Part shown: piece after piece, positions 27,844 through 38,790 of the stretch | Numbering within the stretch: the first letter of the stretch is position 1 | Layout: each line of letters starts with the position of its first letter | The notes under the pieces: model-generated | The model's database searches: none | What the model saw: only the letters and a program-made list of their open reading frames with translations | Told to the model about the DNA's origin: nothing | Origin: Sphingobium trunci | GTDB taxonomy: Bacteria; Pseudomonadota; Alphaproteobacteria; Sphingomonadales; Sphingomonadaceae | NCBI RefSeq assembly: GCF_022664535.1 | Contig: NZ_JAKUJY010000006.1 | Span: 62,001-126,000 of the forward strand | Direction: 5' to 3' | DNA: 64,000 bases | Translations under genes and position numbers: made by a program

Positions 27844-29544
27844 ATGGCGACGATCATCGTCCAGCCGGGCGGCGCCAGGGCGGGCAAGCAGCGGGTCGAC
27901 CTGACCGCCATCGCGCATAACCGGCTGATGCTGCTGCTGATCCTGTTCATGCTGATTACCGGCGTTGTGATCCTGCGCCTGACCTGGGTGGGGATTTTCG
28001 CGGGCAATGGGCAGGGCGGCGACATGGCGGCGGGCGCGCCCGCGCGGGCCGATATCGTCGATCGCAACGGCGTGCCGCTGGCGCGGACGATGGACGCCTA
28101 TTCCATCGCCGTGCGCCCTTCGAAGCTGATCGGCGATCCCGGCGAACTGGCCCGCAAGCTGCACGAAATCTTCCCGGATGAACCGGAATCGGCCTTCTAC
28201 AAGAAGCTGACCGGCCGGGGCTGGGCCTATCTGCGCCGCCGCGCCTTGCCGGAGGAGGTCGCGGCGGTGAACGCGCTGGGCGAGATCGGCATCGAATTTC
28301 CGCGCGAGAAGGAGCGGCTCTATCCGCAACGCACCTTGGCCGCGCATGTGCTGGGCTTCGCGCCCAATGCGGACGGCAAGGGCGGCATGGGTGTGGAGGC
28401 CGCGTTCAACGACCGGCTGACCGATCCGGCGCTGCGCGGCCAGCCCTTCGCCATGTCGATCGACAGCCGGGTGCAGGGCGCGCTGGAGAGCGAACTCTAC
28501 GCCCAGCTTGTCCAGACCCATGCCAAGGGGGCTGGCGGCGTCATTCTCGACGCCAACACCGGCGAAGTGATCGCCATGGCCTCGATCCCGGTCTTCGATC
28601 CCAACAAGCTGGAAAATTACGCGGGCAAGACGTGCAGCGAATCGCCGCTCTGCAATCATATGGTTCAGGCGCGCTACGAACTGGGCTCGGCCTTCAAGCC
28701 GCTTTCCATCGGCGCGGCGATGGACCGGGGGATCGTCACCTCCATGTCCAAGACCTATGATGCGACCGCGCCGCTCGCCATTGCCGGTTTCCGCATCAAG
28801 GACGACCATCCGCTGGGCCGCTGGATCAACGTGCCGGAGATTCTGGTGCACAGCTCCAACATCGGCACGGCGCGCATCGCCGACCAGATGGGCGCGGAGC
28901 CTTTGCAGCATCTTTTCCGGGAGTTGCACTTCGACCAACGGGCCCCGATCGAACTGAACGAACGGGCCGGGACGCTCTGGCCCGTCAATTGGGGGCGAAT
29001 CACCACGCTCACCGTCTCCTACGGCCATGGCATCGCCGTAACGCCTTTGCATCTCGCTTCGGCTTATGCGGCGCTGGTCAATGGCGGGCTGTGGCGGCCC
29101 GCTACGCTGCGCAAATTGAAGGCGGATGAGGTGCCGGAAGGCCGCCGGGTCTTTTCCGCCGCCACCAGCGCGCGGATGCGGCAACTGTTGCGGATGATCG
29201 TCGCCGCGGGTACAGGTCGCAGCGCCGACGCCAAGGGATACCGGGTGGGCGGCAAGACAGGTTCCGCCGAAAAGCCCCAGGAGGGCCGGTATAACAAGAC
29301 TTCGCTGGTGACGACTTTCGCTTCTGCCTTCCCGATGGACAATCCGCGCTATGTGGTCCTCGTCACCATGGACGAGGCGACGGGCCAATATGGCCTGCGC
29401 ACGGCGGCCTGGACCGCCGCGCCGGTGGTGAAGCGGGTGGTGGAACGCACCGGGCCGATGCTGGGCGTGTTGCCCGACGAACGCCGCGACGTCGATATTT
29501 CCGACCTCATGCCGTTGCTGCACGGCGACAAGGAGAAAGAATAG
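27844..29544 (+). CDS. ftsI: Penicillin-binding protein 3 (septal transpeptidase)
   Basis: 566 aa. One N-terminal transmembrane helix precedes a dimerisation domain and a transpeptidase domain with SAFK (active serine), SSN and KTG motifs. It cross-links peptidoglycan at the septum. It starts 2 bp after ftsL. Confidence 0.96.
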   Translation: MATIIVQPGGARAGKQRVDLTAIAHNRLMLLLILFMLITGVVILRLTWVGIFAGNGQGGDMAAGAPARADIVDRNGVPLARTMDAYSIAVRPSKLIGDPGELARKLHEIFPDEPESAFYKKLTGRGWAYLRRRALPEEVAAVNALGEIGIEFPREKERLYPQRTLAAHVLGFAPNADGKGGMGVEAAFNDRLTDPALRGQPFAMSIDSRVQGALESELYAQLVQTHAKGAGGVILDANTGEVIAMASIPVFDPNKLENYAGKTCSESPLCNHMVQARYELGSAFKPLSIGAAMDRGIVTSMSKTYDATAPLAIAGFRIKDDHPLGRWINVPEILVHSSNIGTARIADQMGAEPLQHLFRELHFDQRAPIELNERAGTLWPVNWGRITTLTVSYGHGIAVTPLHLASAYAALVNGGLWRPATLRKLKADEVPEGRRVFSAATSARMRQLLRMIVAAGTGRSADAKGYRVGGKTGSAEKPQEGRYNKTSLVTTFASAFPMDNPRYVVLVTMDEATGQYGLRTAAWTAAPVVKRVVERTGPMLGVLPDERRDVDISDLMPLLHGDKEKE

Positions 29545-29545
29545 A

Positions 29546-31015
29546 ATGCGCCTCGGGTCGCTTATCGAGGGGCTGGATGCGAAGCTCGACACCAACGCAC
29601 CGCTAGATGCGCCAAATCTAGAACAATCGGTGTCGGGCTTCGCAATCGATAACCGGAAGGTCGCGCCGGGCACGGTGTTCGGCGCCTTCCAGGGCATGCG
29701 CGTGAATGGGGAGGATTATATCCCTGCCGCCGTGCAGGCCGGGGCCGTGGCGGTCGTCGCCCGGCCGGAGGCCAGGGTCGCGGGCGCGATCCATATCGCC
29801 CATGCCAATCCGCGCCGCCTGTTCGCGCAGTTGGCCGCGCGCTATTTCGCGCCTTTCCCCGACGTGACCGTCGCCGTCACCGGCACCAACGGCAAGACCT
29901 CCACGGTGGAGCTGGCGCGGCAATTGTGGCGGATGCTGGGGCATCATTCGGCCTCGATCGGTACCTTGGGCGTCACCACCTCGGTCGATCAGGTGTCCAC
30001 CGGCCTCACCACGCCGGACATCGTGACCTTCCTTGCCAACATGTCGGGCCTGAAGCGCGAAGGCATCACCCATGCCGCCTTCGAGGCGTCGAGCCACGGG
30101 CTTGCCCAATATCGCACCGAGGGGCTGCCGGTATCGGCGGCCGCCTTCACCAACCTGTCGCGCGACCATCTCGACTATCATGGCGACATGGACAGCTATT
30201 TCGACGCCAAGATGCGGCTGTTCGACGAAGTCGTCGCGCCCGATGGCGCGGCGGTCGTCTGGGCCGATGACATATGGTCCGACAAGGTCATCCAGCGGGC
30301 TACGAAGCGGGGGCTTCGTGTGCTGAGCGTCGGGGTGCAGGGGCAGGCATTGCGCCTTGCCAACCGCACCCCGACCCAGTTGGGCCAGACGCTGGAGGTC
30401 GAGGCAGGCGGTGAATTTGGGGGCAGGCCCTACAAGGTCGATCTGCCGCTGATCGGCGCCTATCAGGCGGCCAATGCGCTGACCGCCGCCGCCCTGGTGA
30501 TCGCGGGCGGCGAGGATGTGGGCAAGGTGCTGGAACTGCTTGGCCGGGTTCAGCCGGTGCGCGGGCGGCTGGAACGCGCCGTCATCACGCGGGCGGGCGC
30601 GCCGGTCTATGTCGATTATGCGCATACGCCCGACGGCCTGCGCGCCGCGATCGAGGCGCTGCGGCCGCATACGCGCGGGCGCCTGATCGCGCTGTTCGGC
30701 GCGGGCGGGGATCGCGATGCGGGCAAGCGTCCGCAAATGGGCAAGGTGGCCGCCGACCTCGCCGATCATGTCATCGTGACCGACGACAATCCGCGTTCGG
30801 AGGAACCTTCCGCGATCCGCGCCGCCGTCATGGCGGGCGCGCCGGGGGCGGAGGAAATCGGCGGGCGCCGCGCCGCGATCGCCGCCGCCATTGCGCAGGC
30901 CGGTGCGGATGATATCGTGCTGCTGGCGGGCAAGGGGCATGAGCAGGGGCAGATTATCGGGGACCGGGTGTTGCCCTTCGACGACGTGACCGTGGCGCGG
31001 GAATGCGCCGGATGA
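29546..31015 (+). CDS. murE: UDP-MurNAc-tripeptide synthetase
   Basis: 489 aa Mur ligase. The ATP loop TGTNGKTSTVELA and the later DDNPRSEEPSAIR, the D-N-P-R motif of meso-diaminopimelate-adding enzymes, are seen. It adds meso-DAP to UDP-MurNAc-L-Ala-D-Glu. The stop overlaps murF. Confidence 0.96.
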   Translation: MRLGSLIEGLDAKLDTNAPLDAPNLEQSVSGFAIDNRKVAPGTVFGAFQGMRVNGEDYIPAAVQAGAVAVVARPEARVAGAIHIAHANPRRLFAQLAARYFAPFPDVTVAVTGTNGKTSTVELARQLWRMLGHHSASIGTLGVTTSVDQVSTGLTTPDIVTFLANMSGLKREGITHAAFEASSHGLAQYRTEGLPVSAAAFTNLSRDHLDYHGDMDSYFDAKMRLFDEVVAPDGAAVVWADDIWSDKVIQRATKRGLRVLSVGVQGQALRLANRTPTQLGQTLEVEAGGEFGGRPYKVDLPLIGAYQAANALTAAALVIAGGEDVGKVLELLGRVQPVRGRLERAVITRAGAPVYVDYAHTPDGLRAAIEALRPHTRGRLIALFGAGGDRDAGKRPQMGKVAADLADHVIVTDDNPRSEEPSAIRAAVMAGAPGAEEIGGRRAAIAAAIAQAGADDIVLLAGKGHEQGQIIGDRVLPFDDVTVARECAG

Positions 31016-32400
31016 GCGCACTCTGGACCTCCGAAGAGATTGCGCAGGCCACAGGGGGCGTCGCTTCGGCGCCCTTCGCCGTTTCTGGCGTGGCGTTCGA
31101 CAGCCGGGAAGTCGCGGCGGGCGACCTGTTCGTCGCGATGAAGGGCGAGGCGACGGACGGCCATCGCTTCGTCGACAAGGCCTTCGGTCAGGGCGCGGCC
31201 GGTGCCATCGTCAGCGAAGCCATCGCCCGGCCGCATGTGCTGGTGCCCGATAGCGCGGCCGCGCTGGAGGCCCTGGGCCGTGCCTCGCGCGAACGGATGC
31301 AGGGCAAGGTGGTCGGCGTCACCGGATCGGTCGGCAAGACGGGGACCAAGGAAGCGCTGTTCCATGCGCTGGATCGCGTTCGTCCCGGCGCAGTGCATCG
31401 ATCGGTCAAGAGCTACAACAACCATGTCGGCGTGCCGCTCAGCCTTTCCCGGATGCCGCGGGACTCGGCCTTCGGCGTGTTCGAAATGGGCATGAACCAT
31501 GCGGGCGAGCTTTCGGCCCTGACCCGGCAGGTGCGGCCGCATGTCGCCATCGTCACCGCCATCGCGCCCGCCCATATCGAATTTTTCGGCACCGAGGAGA
31601 AGATCGCCGAGGCCAAGGCCGAGATTTTCGAGGGGCTGGAGCCGGGCGGCACGGCGGTCATCCCCTATGACAGCCCGCATGTCGCGACCCTCTATGCCAA
31701 GGCGGAGCAGCATGCCGCGCGCATCCTGACCTTCGGCTTCGATGCGGAGGCCGATGTCCGCGCCCGCGACATGGTTCCGGCATCGGGCGGCGGAACGCTG
31801 GTCACGGCGACGCTGCCGGGCGTGGAGCTGTGCTTCACCGTGGGGGCGCCGGGCGAGCATTGGGTGTCGAATGCGCTGGCCGTGCTGGCCGCGGTCGAGG
31901 CGCTGGGCGGCGATCTGGCGGCGGCGGGGCTGGCGCTGGCGGAGATGCCGGGGCTGCCGGGCCGGGGCGAGCGGCGCATCCTGCCGGTGCGGGACGGCGA
32001 GGCGCTGCTGATCGATGAAAGCTATAATGCCAATCCCTTGAGCATGGCGGCGACGCTCAAGCAGCTGGGCCGCGAGCAGGCGGGCCGCCGCATCGCCGTG
32101 CTGGGCGGGATGCGCGAACTGGGCGAGCGCAGCCGGGAACTGCATGCGGGTCTGGTCGAACCGCTGATGGGAAGCCATGTCGACTATGCCATCCTGGTGG
32201 GCGAGGAAATGCAGCCGCTGGCCGAAGTGCTGGCCCACAACCGGAAGGACGCGATCGCCTTCGATCATGTGCCCGACGCCGCCCGGGCGACCGATCTCAT
32301 TCAAACCGAAATGCGCGCGGGTGACGCTATCCTGGTGAAGGGCTCGAACGGCATCGGCCTGTCGCGCCTCGTCGCCGCGCTACAGGAAGCAAAGAACTGA
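31012..32400 (+). CDS. murF: UDP-MurNAc-tripeptide-D-Ala-D-Ala ligase
   Basis: 462 aa. Contains the ATP loop [14 protein letters not shown] and the Mur ligase core ([17 protein letters not shown]). The start overlaps the murE stop (ATGA). It adds the D-Ala-D-Ala dipeptide. Confidence 0.96.
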   Translation: MSALWTSEEIAQATGGVASAPFAVSGVAFDSREVAAGDLFVAMKGEATDGHRFVDKAFGQGAAGAIVSEAIARPHVLVPDSAAALEALGRASRERMQGKVVGVTGSVGKTGTKEALFHALDRVRPGAVHRSVKSYNNHVGVPLSLSRMPRDSAFGVFEMGMNHAGELSALTRQVRPHVAIVTAIAPAHIEFFGTEEKIAEAKAEIFEGLEPGGTAVIPYDSPHVATLYAKAEQHAARILTFGFDAEADVRARDMVPASGGGTLVTATLPGVELCFTVGAPGEHWVSNALAVLAAVEALGGDLAAAGLALAEMPGLPGRGERRILPVRDGEALLIDESYNANPLSMAATLKQLGREQAGRRIAVLGGMRELGERSRELHAGLVEPLMGSHVDYAILVGEEMQPLAEVLAHNRKDAIAFDHVPDAARATDLIQTEMRAGDAILVKGSNGIGLSRLVAALQEAKN

Positions 32401-33473
32401 TGCTCTACTGGCTTGCCCAGACCATGGATTTCGCGGGTGTGCTCAACCTCATCCGCTATTTGAGCTTTCGGGCCGGTGCGGCGATCGCGACCGCGCTGAT
32501 CATCGGTTTGCTGATCGGGCCGCGCTTCATCGGATGGCTGCGCGTCCGGCAGGGCAAGGGCCAGCCGATCCGCGACGACGGCCCCCAGACCCACCTTGCC
32601 AAGCGCGGCACGCCGACCATGGGCGGCCTCATGATCCTGACCTCGGTCGTGTCTTCGGTGCTGCTGTGGATGGACCTCTCGTCCATCTATGTATGGGCCT
32701 GCCTGTTCGTGACGCTGGGTTTCGGCGCCATCGGCTTCCTCGACGATTATGACAAGGTGACCAAGGCCAGCCACAAGGGCCTGTCGGGCAAGATGCGCCT
32801 GGCCTTCGAATTCCTGATCGCGGGCGTCGCCGCCTGGATGATCGTCCAGCATCACGGCAATACCGCGCTTTACGTGCCTTTCTACAATGGCCCGGCGATC
32901 GAGCTGGGGCCGTTCTATTTCATGTTCGCCGCCTTCGTGATCGTGGCCTTCGGCAATGCGGTGAACCTGACCGACGGCCTGGACGGCCTTGCCACCATGC
33001 CGGTCATCATCGCCTGCATGGCGTTCATGGCGATCGTCTATCTGGTCGGCCGCGCCGACTTCGCGACCTATCTCGGCATCCCCCATGTGCCGGGTGCGGG
33101 TAACCTTACCATCCTGTGCGGGGCGATCATCGGCGCGGGGCTGGCCTTCCTCTGGTTCAACGCGCCGCCGGCCGCCGTGTTCATGGGCGATACCGGCAGC
33201 CTGGCGCTGGGCGGCACCATCGGCGTGATCGCCGTCACCGCGCATCATGAGATCGTGCTGGGCGTGATCGGCGGCCTGTTCGTGGTCGAGGCCATGTCCG
33301 TCATCATCCAGGTCTTCTTCTACAAGCGGACCGGCAGGCGCGTGTTCAGGATGGCCCCGATCCACCATCATTTCGAGCAGCTGGGCTGGGCCGAGCCGAC
33401 CGTCGTGATCCGGTTCTGGATCATCTCCTTCGTACTGGCGCTCGCGGGCCTTGCCACGCTGAAGCTGCGGTGA
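32400..33473 (+). CDS. mraY: Phospho-MurNAc-pentapeptide transferase
   Basis: 357 aa, ten-helix membrane enzyme. [26 protein letters not shown] and [11 protein letters not shown] are the family motifs, including the catalytic aspartates. It makes lipid I. It overlaps murF by one base and murD by four. Confidence 0.97.
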   Translation: MLYWLAQTMDFAGVLNLIRYLSFRAGAAIATALIIGLLIGPRFIGWLRVRQGKGQPIRDDGPQTHLAKRGTPTMGGLMILTSVVSSVLLWMDLSSIYVWACLFVTLGFGAIGFLDDYDKVTKASHKGLSGKMRLAFEFLIAGVAAWMIVQHHGNTALYVPFYNGPAIELGPFYFMFAAFVIVAFGNAVNLTDGLDGLATMPVIIACMAFMAIVYLVGRADFATYLGIPHVPGAGNLTILCGAIIGAGLAFLWFNAPPAAVFMGDTGSLALGGTIGVIAVTAHHEIVLGVIGGLFVVEAMSVIIQVFFYKRTGRRVFRMAPIHHHFEQLGWAEPTVVIRFWIISFVLALAGLATLKLR

Positions 33474-34783
33474 GCGCGATGGGGATTGTATCCGGCGTCT
33501 TTGCGGGCAGGAAATATGCGGTGCTGGGGCTGGCGCGCTCCGGCCTTGCCACGGTGGAATGCCTCGCGGCAAGCGGGGCCGACGTCGTCGCCTGGGACAG
33601 CCGCGACGAGGCGCGCGCCGCCGTCGCGGGCAAGGCGGAACTGGCCGATCCCACCGAAATCGACCTTCAGGGCTTCGACGGCGTGGTGGTCTCGCCCGGC
33701 GTGCCGCTCAACAAGCACCCCATCGCCATGCATGCCAGGCTGGCGGGGGTGCCGGTCATCGGCGACATAGAGCTGTTCGCGCTGGCGCGGCCCACCCTGC
33801 CCAGGCATCGCGTGGTCGGGATCACCGGCACCAACGGCAAGTCGACCACCACCGCGCTGGTCCATCATATCATCGAGACGGCGGGCATCCCGACCCGCAT
33901 GGGCGGCAATATCGGCCTGCCGATTCTGGGGCAGGATCCGTTGCCCGAAGGCGGCATCTATGTGCTGGAACTGTCGAGCTACCAGATCGACCTGACGCAA
34001 AGCCTCGATTGCGATGTGGCGGTGCTGCTCAACATCACGCCGGACCATCTGGACCGGTATAATGGCTTTGCGGGCTATGTGGCGTCCAAGGCGAGGCTGT
34101 TCGCGATGCAGTCGGCGGACCATGTCGCCGTGATCGCGATCGAGGACGAGCCGAGCCGTTCCATCGCCGCCCAGCCCGGCGCACCCCGCGTCGAGGTGAA
34201 GGCCGCCGACATCGATCCCGCCGCCCAGGCCGGCTGGCCCTCGCTGCAAGGCCCGCACAACGCCCAGAATGCCGCCGTCGCCATCGCCGTCGCCCGCGCG
34301 CTCGGCATCGATGAGGCGACCATCGGACAGGGCCTGCAAAGCTATGCCAGCCTGCCGCACCGGATGCAGCGGGTGCGGGAGCTGAACGGCGTCCTCTACG
34401 TCAACGACAGCAAGGCGACCAACGCCGCCTCGACCGCGCCCGCTCTCGCCGCCTATCCGCCCGTCGACGGCCGCAAGCGGCTGCACTGGATCGTCGGCGG
34501 CCTCGCCAAGACCGACAATCTGGACGAGTGCGCGCCCTGGTTCGGCCATGTCGCGCAGGCCTATACCATCGGTGAAGCGGGGCCTATGTTCGCCGAACTG
34601 TTGCGGCCCGCCATGGCGGTGGATGACTCCGAAATGCTATCTGCCGCCGTTCGCCGCGCGGCGAGGGTGGCCCAGCCGGGGGATGTGGTGCTGCTGTCGC
34701 CCGCCTGCGCGAGTTTCGACCAGTTCCGCGATTTCGAGGCGAGGGGCGATGCCTTCGCCGCCGCCGTCGCCGCGCTGGAATAA
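33470..34783 (+). CDS. murD: UDP-MurNAc-L-alanine:D-glutamate ligase
   Basis: 437 aa. ATP loop [15 protein letters not shown], then [11 protein letters not shown] in the C-terminal domain. It adds D-Glu to UDP-MurNAc-L-Ala. The first codon is GTG at 33470, overlapping mraY. Confidence 0.96.
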   Translation: MSAMGIVSGVFAGRKYAVLGLARSGLATVECLAASGADVVAWDSRDEARAAVAGKAELADPTEIDLQGFDGVVVSPGVPLNKHPIAMHARLAGVPVIGDIELFALARPTLPRHRVVGITGTNGKSTTTALVHHIIETAGIPTRMGGNIGLPILGQDPLPEGGIYVLELSSYQIDLTQSLDCDVAVLLNITPDHLDRYNGFAGYVASKARLFAMQSADHVAVIAIEDEPSRSIAAQPGAPRVEVKAADIDPAAQAGWPSLQGPHNAQNAAVAIAVARALGIDEATIGQGLQSYASLPHRMQRVRELNGVLYVNDSKATNAASTAPALAAYPPVDGRKRLHWIVGGLAKTDNLDECAPWFGHVAQAYTIGEAGPMFAELLRPAMAVDDSEMLSAAVRRAARVAQPGDVVLLSPACASFDQFRDFEARGDAFAAAVAALE

Positions 34784-34797
34784 GGGGGGCAAGAGGC

Positions 34798-36000
34798 ATG
34801 TCCAGAGCTGGTGAACTGGTCAGGGAGTTCAGGAACCGCACCGTCCCGCGGGAGCGCACGGCGCTGGCCATCTGGTTCTGGGAGATCGACCGCGTGCTGC
34901 TGTCGCTGATCGTCGCGCTGATGGCGATCGGGCTGGTCGCGGTGGCGGCCGCCTCGCCCGTGGCGGCGATCGACCGGTCCACCAGCACGGTTTCGGTGAC
35001 GCCGCTCATCTATTTCTACCGCCAGCTGATGTGGGTGTTCATCGGCCTACCGATCATGCTGGTCATCTCCATGCTGCCGCGCACGCAGGCAAAGCGGCTG
35101 GCGGTCGGCCTCTGCGTCGTCTTCGCCATCGCCCTGCTGCTGGTGCCGGTGCTCGGTTCCACGGTGAACGGGGCGAAGCGCTGGATCGACCTGCCGGGCT
35201 TCCGCTTTCAGCCCTCGGAGTTTCTGAAGCCGGTCTATGTCGTGACCGTCGCCTGGCTGCTGTCCCTGCGCAGCAAGGACATGACGCTGCCGGTGATACC
35301 CTTTACCGGCGCGACCACGGCGCTGATCGCGGCGATCCTGATGAAGCAGCCGGATTTCGGCCAGACGGTGATCTTCCTTGCCTGTTGGGCGGGGCTGCTG
35401 CTGCTGTCGGGCGTGTCGATGCGGGCCATCGGCGTTCTGGCGGGCGCCGGGCTGGGCGGGCTGGTGCTGATGTATATGTTCTATGAAAATGGCCGCCAGC
35501 GCATCAACGACTTCCTCGGCATCGGCGTCGCGCAGGACATGGGGCCGGACCAGACCGAACTCGCCTTCCGCACCATCACCCATGGCGGTTTCCTGGGCGT
35601 CGGGCCGGGCGGCGGCCAGGCCAAGTTCCGCCTGCCCGAAGCGCATACCGACTATATCTTCTCCGTCATCGGGGAGGAATTCGGTCTGCTCGCCTGCATC
35701 GGCATTGCCTGCGTCTATCTGGCCATCGTCGTGCGCGTGTTCCTGCGGATGCTGGACGAGGATGATAATTTCACCATCCTTGCGGCGGCGGGCCTCACCA
35801 CCCAGTTCGGGCTTCAGGCGATCATCAACATGGGCGTCAATGCCCAGATATTTCCGTCCAAGGGCATGACGCTGCCCTTTATCAGCTATGGCGGCTCCTC
35901 TATGCTGGCGCTTTGCATCGGCGTCGGCCTGTTGCTCGCATTCACGCGGCGCAACCCCTTCATGGGCCGGCACACGGTCGTCAAATGGAGTGGTCGATGA
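34798..36000 (+). CDS. ftsW: Septal peptidoglycan polymerase FtsW
   Basis: 400 aa SEDS protein with about ten helices. FQPSEFLKP and the C-terminal LPFISYGGSSML motif are typical of the FtsW/RodA family. It polymerises lipid II with FtsI. Its stop overlaps the murG start. Confidence 0.95.
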   Translation: MSRAGELVREFRNRTVPRERTALAIWFWEIDRVLLSLIVALMAIGLVAVAAASPVAAIDRSTSTVSVTPLIYFYRQLMWVFIGLPIMLVISMLPRTQAKRLAVGLCVVFAIALLLVPVLGSTVNGAKRWIDLPGFRFQPSEFLKPVYVVTVAWLLSLRSKDMTLPVIPFTGATTALIAAILMKQPDFGQTVIFLACWAGLLLLSGVSMRAIGVLAGAGLGGLVLMYMFYENGRQRINDFLGIGVAQDMGPDQTELAFRTITHGGFLGVGPGGGQAKFRLPEAHTDYIFSVIGEEFGLLACIGIACVYLAIVVRVFLRMLDEDDNFTILAAAGLTTQFGLQAIINMGVNAQIFPSKGMTLPFISYGGSSMLALCIGVGLLLAFTRRNPFMGRHTVVKWSGR

Positions 36001-37163
36001 GCATTTCCCGACACTTCGTCCTCGCCGCGGGCGGGACGGGTGGTCATATGATTCCGGCGCACGCCGTCGCCGAGGAACTGATGGCGCGCGGCCATCATGT
36101 CGCGCTGGTGACGGATGAGCGCGGCGCGAAGATTCCCGGCATTTTCGACAAGGCACAGGTCCATGTCATGCCCGCCGGGCGCCTGACCAAGAATCCGAAG
36201 AGCTGGCCGGGCGCCTTGAATGCCATTCTGTCCGGCCGGGCCATGGCGCGGCGATTGAACGAGACGTTCCGTCCCACCGCCGTGGTCGGTTTCGGCGGCT
36301 ATCCCGCGATGCCCGCGCTGCTGGGTGCGCTGGCCGACGGCATCCCGACCGCGATCCATGAGCAGAATGCGGTGCTGGGCCGGGTGAACCGCTATCTCGC
36401 CGGGCGGGTCGATGCGATCGCGACCGCCTATCCGGAGGTCGAGCGGCTCAAGGACAAATATGCCGGGAAGGTCCATCTGGTCGGCAATCCGGTGCGTGAG
36501 GAAGTGAAGCAGCTGCGCGAGGAGGAATTTCCCGCGCTGACCGATGAGAGCGTGTTCCGCGTGCTGGTGATCGGCGGCAGCCAGGGGGCGACGATCCTCT
36601 CCAGCGTGGTGCCCGACGGCCTCGGCATGTTGCCGCTCAGCCTCCGCCGCCGCCTGCAGGTGACGCAGCAATGCCGTGCCGAGGATATCGAGCGGGTGCG
36701 CAAGCTCTATGCCGACCTCGAAATCCCGGCGGACCTTGCGACCTATTTCAACGATGTGCCGGAAAAGCTGGGCTGGTCGCATCTGGTGATCGCCCGGGCA
36801 GGCGCTTCGACGCTGGCGGAACTGACCTGCGCCGGCCGTCCGGCGATCCTGATCCCGCTGCCCAGCGCCATGGACGACCACCAGACCGCCAATGCCCGCG
36901 AAATGACCGAGGCGGGCGGTGCCCGCACCATTCCGCAGGCGCGCTTCACCGCGGTCGAACTCGCCAAGCAGATGCAGAAGATGGCGCTCGAACCCGGCGC
37001 GCTGCAGAATGCCGCCCGGCGCGCCCGCGCCTGCGGCCGCCCCAATGCGGCGCGCGACATGGCCGACCTGCTGGAAAGCATCGGCCCCGCGCCCATCATG
37101 AACGATCCGCTCAAGGTCGGCCCGACGCCGACCAGCCTCAATCTCCAGGGAGTTCCCGCATGA
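35997..37163 (+). CDS. murG: UDP-GlcNAc transferase MurG
   Basis: 388 aa GT28 enzyme. The N-terminal [20 protein letters not shown] loop and the [21 protein letters not shown] donor site are visible. It converts lipid I to lipid II. The ATG overlaps the ftsW stop by four bases (ATGA); the frame extends slightly upstream but adds no homologous sequence. Confidence 0.96.
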   Translation: MSISRHFVLAAGGTGGHMIPAHAVAEELMARGHHVALVTDERGAKIPGIFDKAQVHVMPAGRLTKNPKSWPGALNAILSGRAMARRLNETFRPTAVVGFGGYPAMPALLGALADGIPTAIHEQNAVLGRVNRYLAGRVDAIATAYPEVERLKDKYAGKVHLVGNPVREEVKQLREEEFPALTDESVFRVLVIGGSQGATILSSVVPDGLGMLPLSLRRRLQVTQQCRAEDIERVRKLYADLEIPADLATYFNDVPEKLGWSHLVIARAGASTLAELTCAGRPAILIPLPSAMDDHQTANAREMTEAGGARTIPQARFTAVELAKQMQKMALEPGALQNAARRARACGRPNAARDMADLLESIGPAPIMNDPLKVGPTPTSLNLQGVPA

Positions 37164-38593
37164 AGGGTGTCGGCACCGACATCGGCACGATCCATTTCAT
37201 CGGCATTGGCGGCATCGGCATGTCCGGCATCGCCGAAGTGATGCACAATCTGGGTTACAGGGTTCAGGGGTCCGACGTCGCCGAAGGCTATGTAGTCGAG
37301 GGGCTGCGCAAGAAGGGCATATCGGTGATGATCGGCCACAAGGCCGAAAATCTAGGCGATGCCGCCGTGGTCGTGACCTCCACCGCGATCAAGAAGGGGA
37401 ACCCGGAAGTCGATCTCGCGCTGGAAAGGCGCGTCCCCGTCATCCGCCGCGCGGAAATGCTGGCGGAGCTGATGCGCCTCAAATCCACCGTCGCGGTGGC
37501 GGGCACCCATGGCAAGACCACGACCACCTCCATGGTCGCGGCGCTGCTGGATGCGGGCGGGGTGGACCCGACCGTCATCAACGGCGGCATCATCAACAGC
37601 TATGGCTCCAACGCGCGTCTCGGCAAGAGCGACTGGATGGTGGTGGAGGCCGACGAAAGCGACGGCAGCTTCCTGCGGCTGGACGGCACGCTGGCGGTCG
37701 TGACCAATATCGACCCCGAGCATCTCGACCATTATGGCAGCTTCGACAAGGTGAAGGATGCCTTCGTCGAGTTCGTCGAGAATGTGCCCTTCTACGGCGC
37801 GGCAATGCTCTGCCTCGACCATCCCGAAGTGCAGGCGATCCTGCCGCGCGTGCAGGACCGGCGCATCGTCACCTATGGTTTTTCGGCGCAGGCCGATATT
37901 CGCGGCGAGAATGTCCAGCCCATCCCCGGCGGCAACCGCTTCGACGTGCAGATCCGCGAGCGCGACGGGTCGATCCGCCGCATCGAGGGCATCGAAATGC
38001 CGATGCCGGGGCGGCATAACGTGCTGAACGCCATGGCGGCGATCGGCGTGGCGTTGCAGATGGGCATTGACGACGCGACCATCCAGACCGGCTTCGCCAA
38101 GTTCGGCGGGGTGAAGCGCCGCTTCACCAAGGTCGGGGAAATCCCCGCCGGAACCGGCGTCGCCACGGTCATCGACGATTATGGCCACCATCCGGTCGAG
38201 ATCAGGGCGGTGCTCGCCGCCGCCCGCGAAGGCGCGAAAGGCCGTGTCATCGCCGTGGTCCAGCCGCATCGCTTCACCCGCCTGCGCGACCTGATGGACG
38301 AATTCCAGCAGGCCTTCAACGACGCCGATATCGTCTATGCCGCCCCGGTCTATCCTGCGGGCGAGCAGCCGATCGAGGGGGTGGACAGCGCCGAACTGGT
38401 GGCCGGTCTCAAGCGCCGGGGCCACCGCCATGCCGCGACCATCGAGGGCGCCGAAGAGCTTGCCCGCGTGATCGCCGCCGATTGCCAGGCCGACGACATG
38501 ATCATCTGCCTGGGCGCGGGGGACATCACCAAATGGGCGGCGGGGCTTGCCTCCGCCGTGGCGGGGCCAAGCAATCGGGGGGAAGCGGCCTGA
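37160..38593 (+). CDS. murC: UDP-MurNAc-L-alanine ligase
   Basis: 477 aa. It has the N-terminal [15 protein letters not shown] (UDP-binding glycine loop) and ATP loop [13 protein letters not shown]. It adds L-Ala to UDP-MurNAc, the first cytoplasmic ligase of the pathway. The start overlaps the murG stop. Confidence 0.97.
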   Translation: MKGVGTDIGTIHFIGIGGIGMSGIAEVMHNLGYRVQGSDVAEGYVVEGLRKKGISVMIGHKAENLGDAAVVVTSTAIKKGNPEVDLALERRVPVIRRAEMLAELMRLKSTVAVAGTHGKTTTTSMVAALLDAGGVDPTVINGGIINSYGSNARLGKSDWMVVEADESDGSFLRLDGTLAVVTNIDPEHLDHYGSFDKVKDAFVEFVENVPFYGAAMLCLDHPEVQAILPRVQDRRIVTYGFSAQADIRGENVQPIPGGNRFDVQIRERDGSIRRIEGIEMPMPGRHNVLNAMAAIGVALQMGIDDATIQTGFAKFGGVKRRFTKVGEIPAGTGVATVIDDYGHHPVEIRAVLAAAREGAKGRVIAVVQPHRFTRLRDLMDEFQQAFNDADIVYAAPVYPAGEQPIEGVDSAELVAGLKRRGHRHAATIEGAEELARVIAADCQADDMIICLGAGDITKWAAGLASAVAGPSNRGEAA

Positions 38594-38790
38594 TGTTTGA
38601 GCTGTTCAATGTCGGCCTGGAAATGCAGAAGCGCATGATCGATGTCCAGATGCAGGGTATCGAGGCCGCGCAGCAGATGGTCGATGCGGCCCAGCGCAAT
38701 GTGGAAGCGGGCATGGCCGCCCATCAGGCGGGCGAAGCGGGCATGAAGGCGATGAAGGGCTGGATGCGGCTCTGGGGGATGCGCGATTGA
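38593..38790 (+). CDS. 65-aa helical protein inside the dcw cluster, unknown function
   Basis: The small gene starts on the last base of murC (TGATG) and ends overlapping the murB start by four bases, so it is translationally coupled on both sides. The product is almost entirely alpha-helical, rich in Met, Gln and Ala (MQKRMIDVQMQGIEAAQQM), with a Trp-rich end (GWMRLWGMRD). Phasin-like helices are a weak resemblance. It has no membrane segment or recognised domain. Gene-to-gene coupling argues it is real. Confidence 0.75.
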   Translation: MFELFNVGLEMQKRMIDVQMQGIEAAQQMVDAAQRNVEAGMAAHQAGEAGMKAMKGWMRLWGMRD

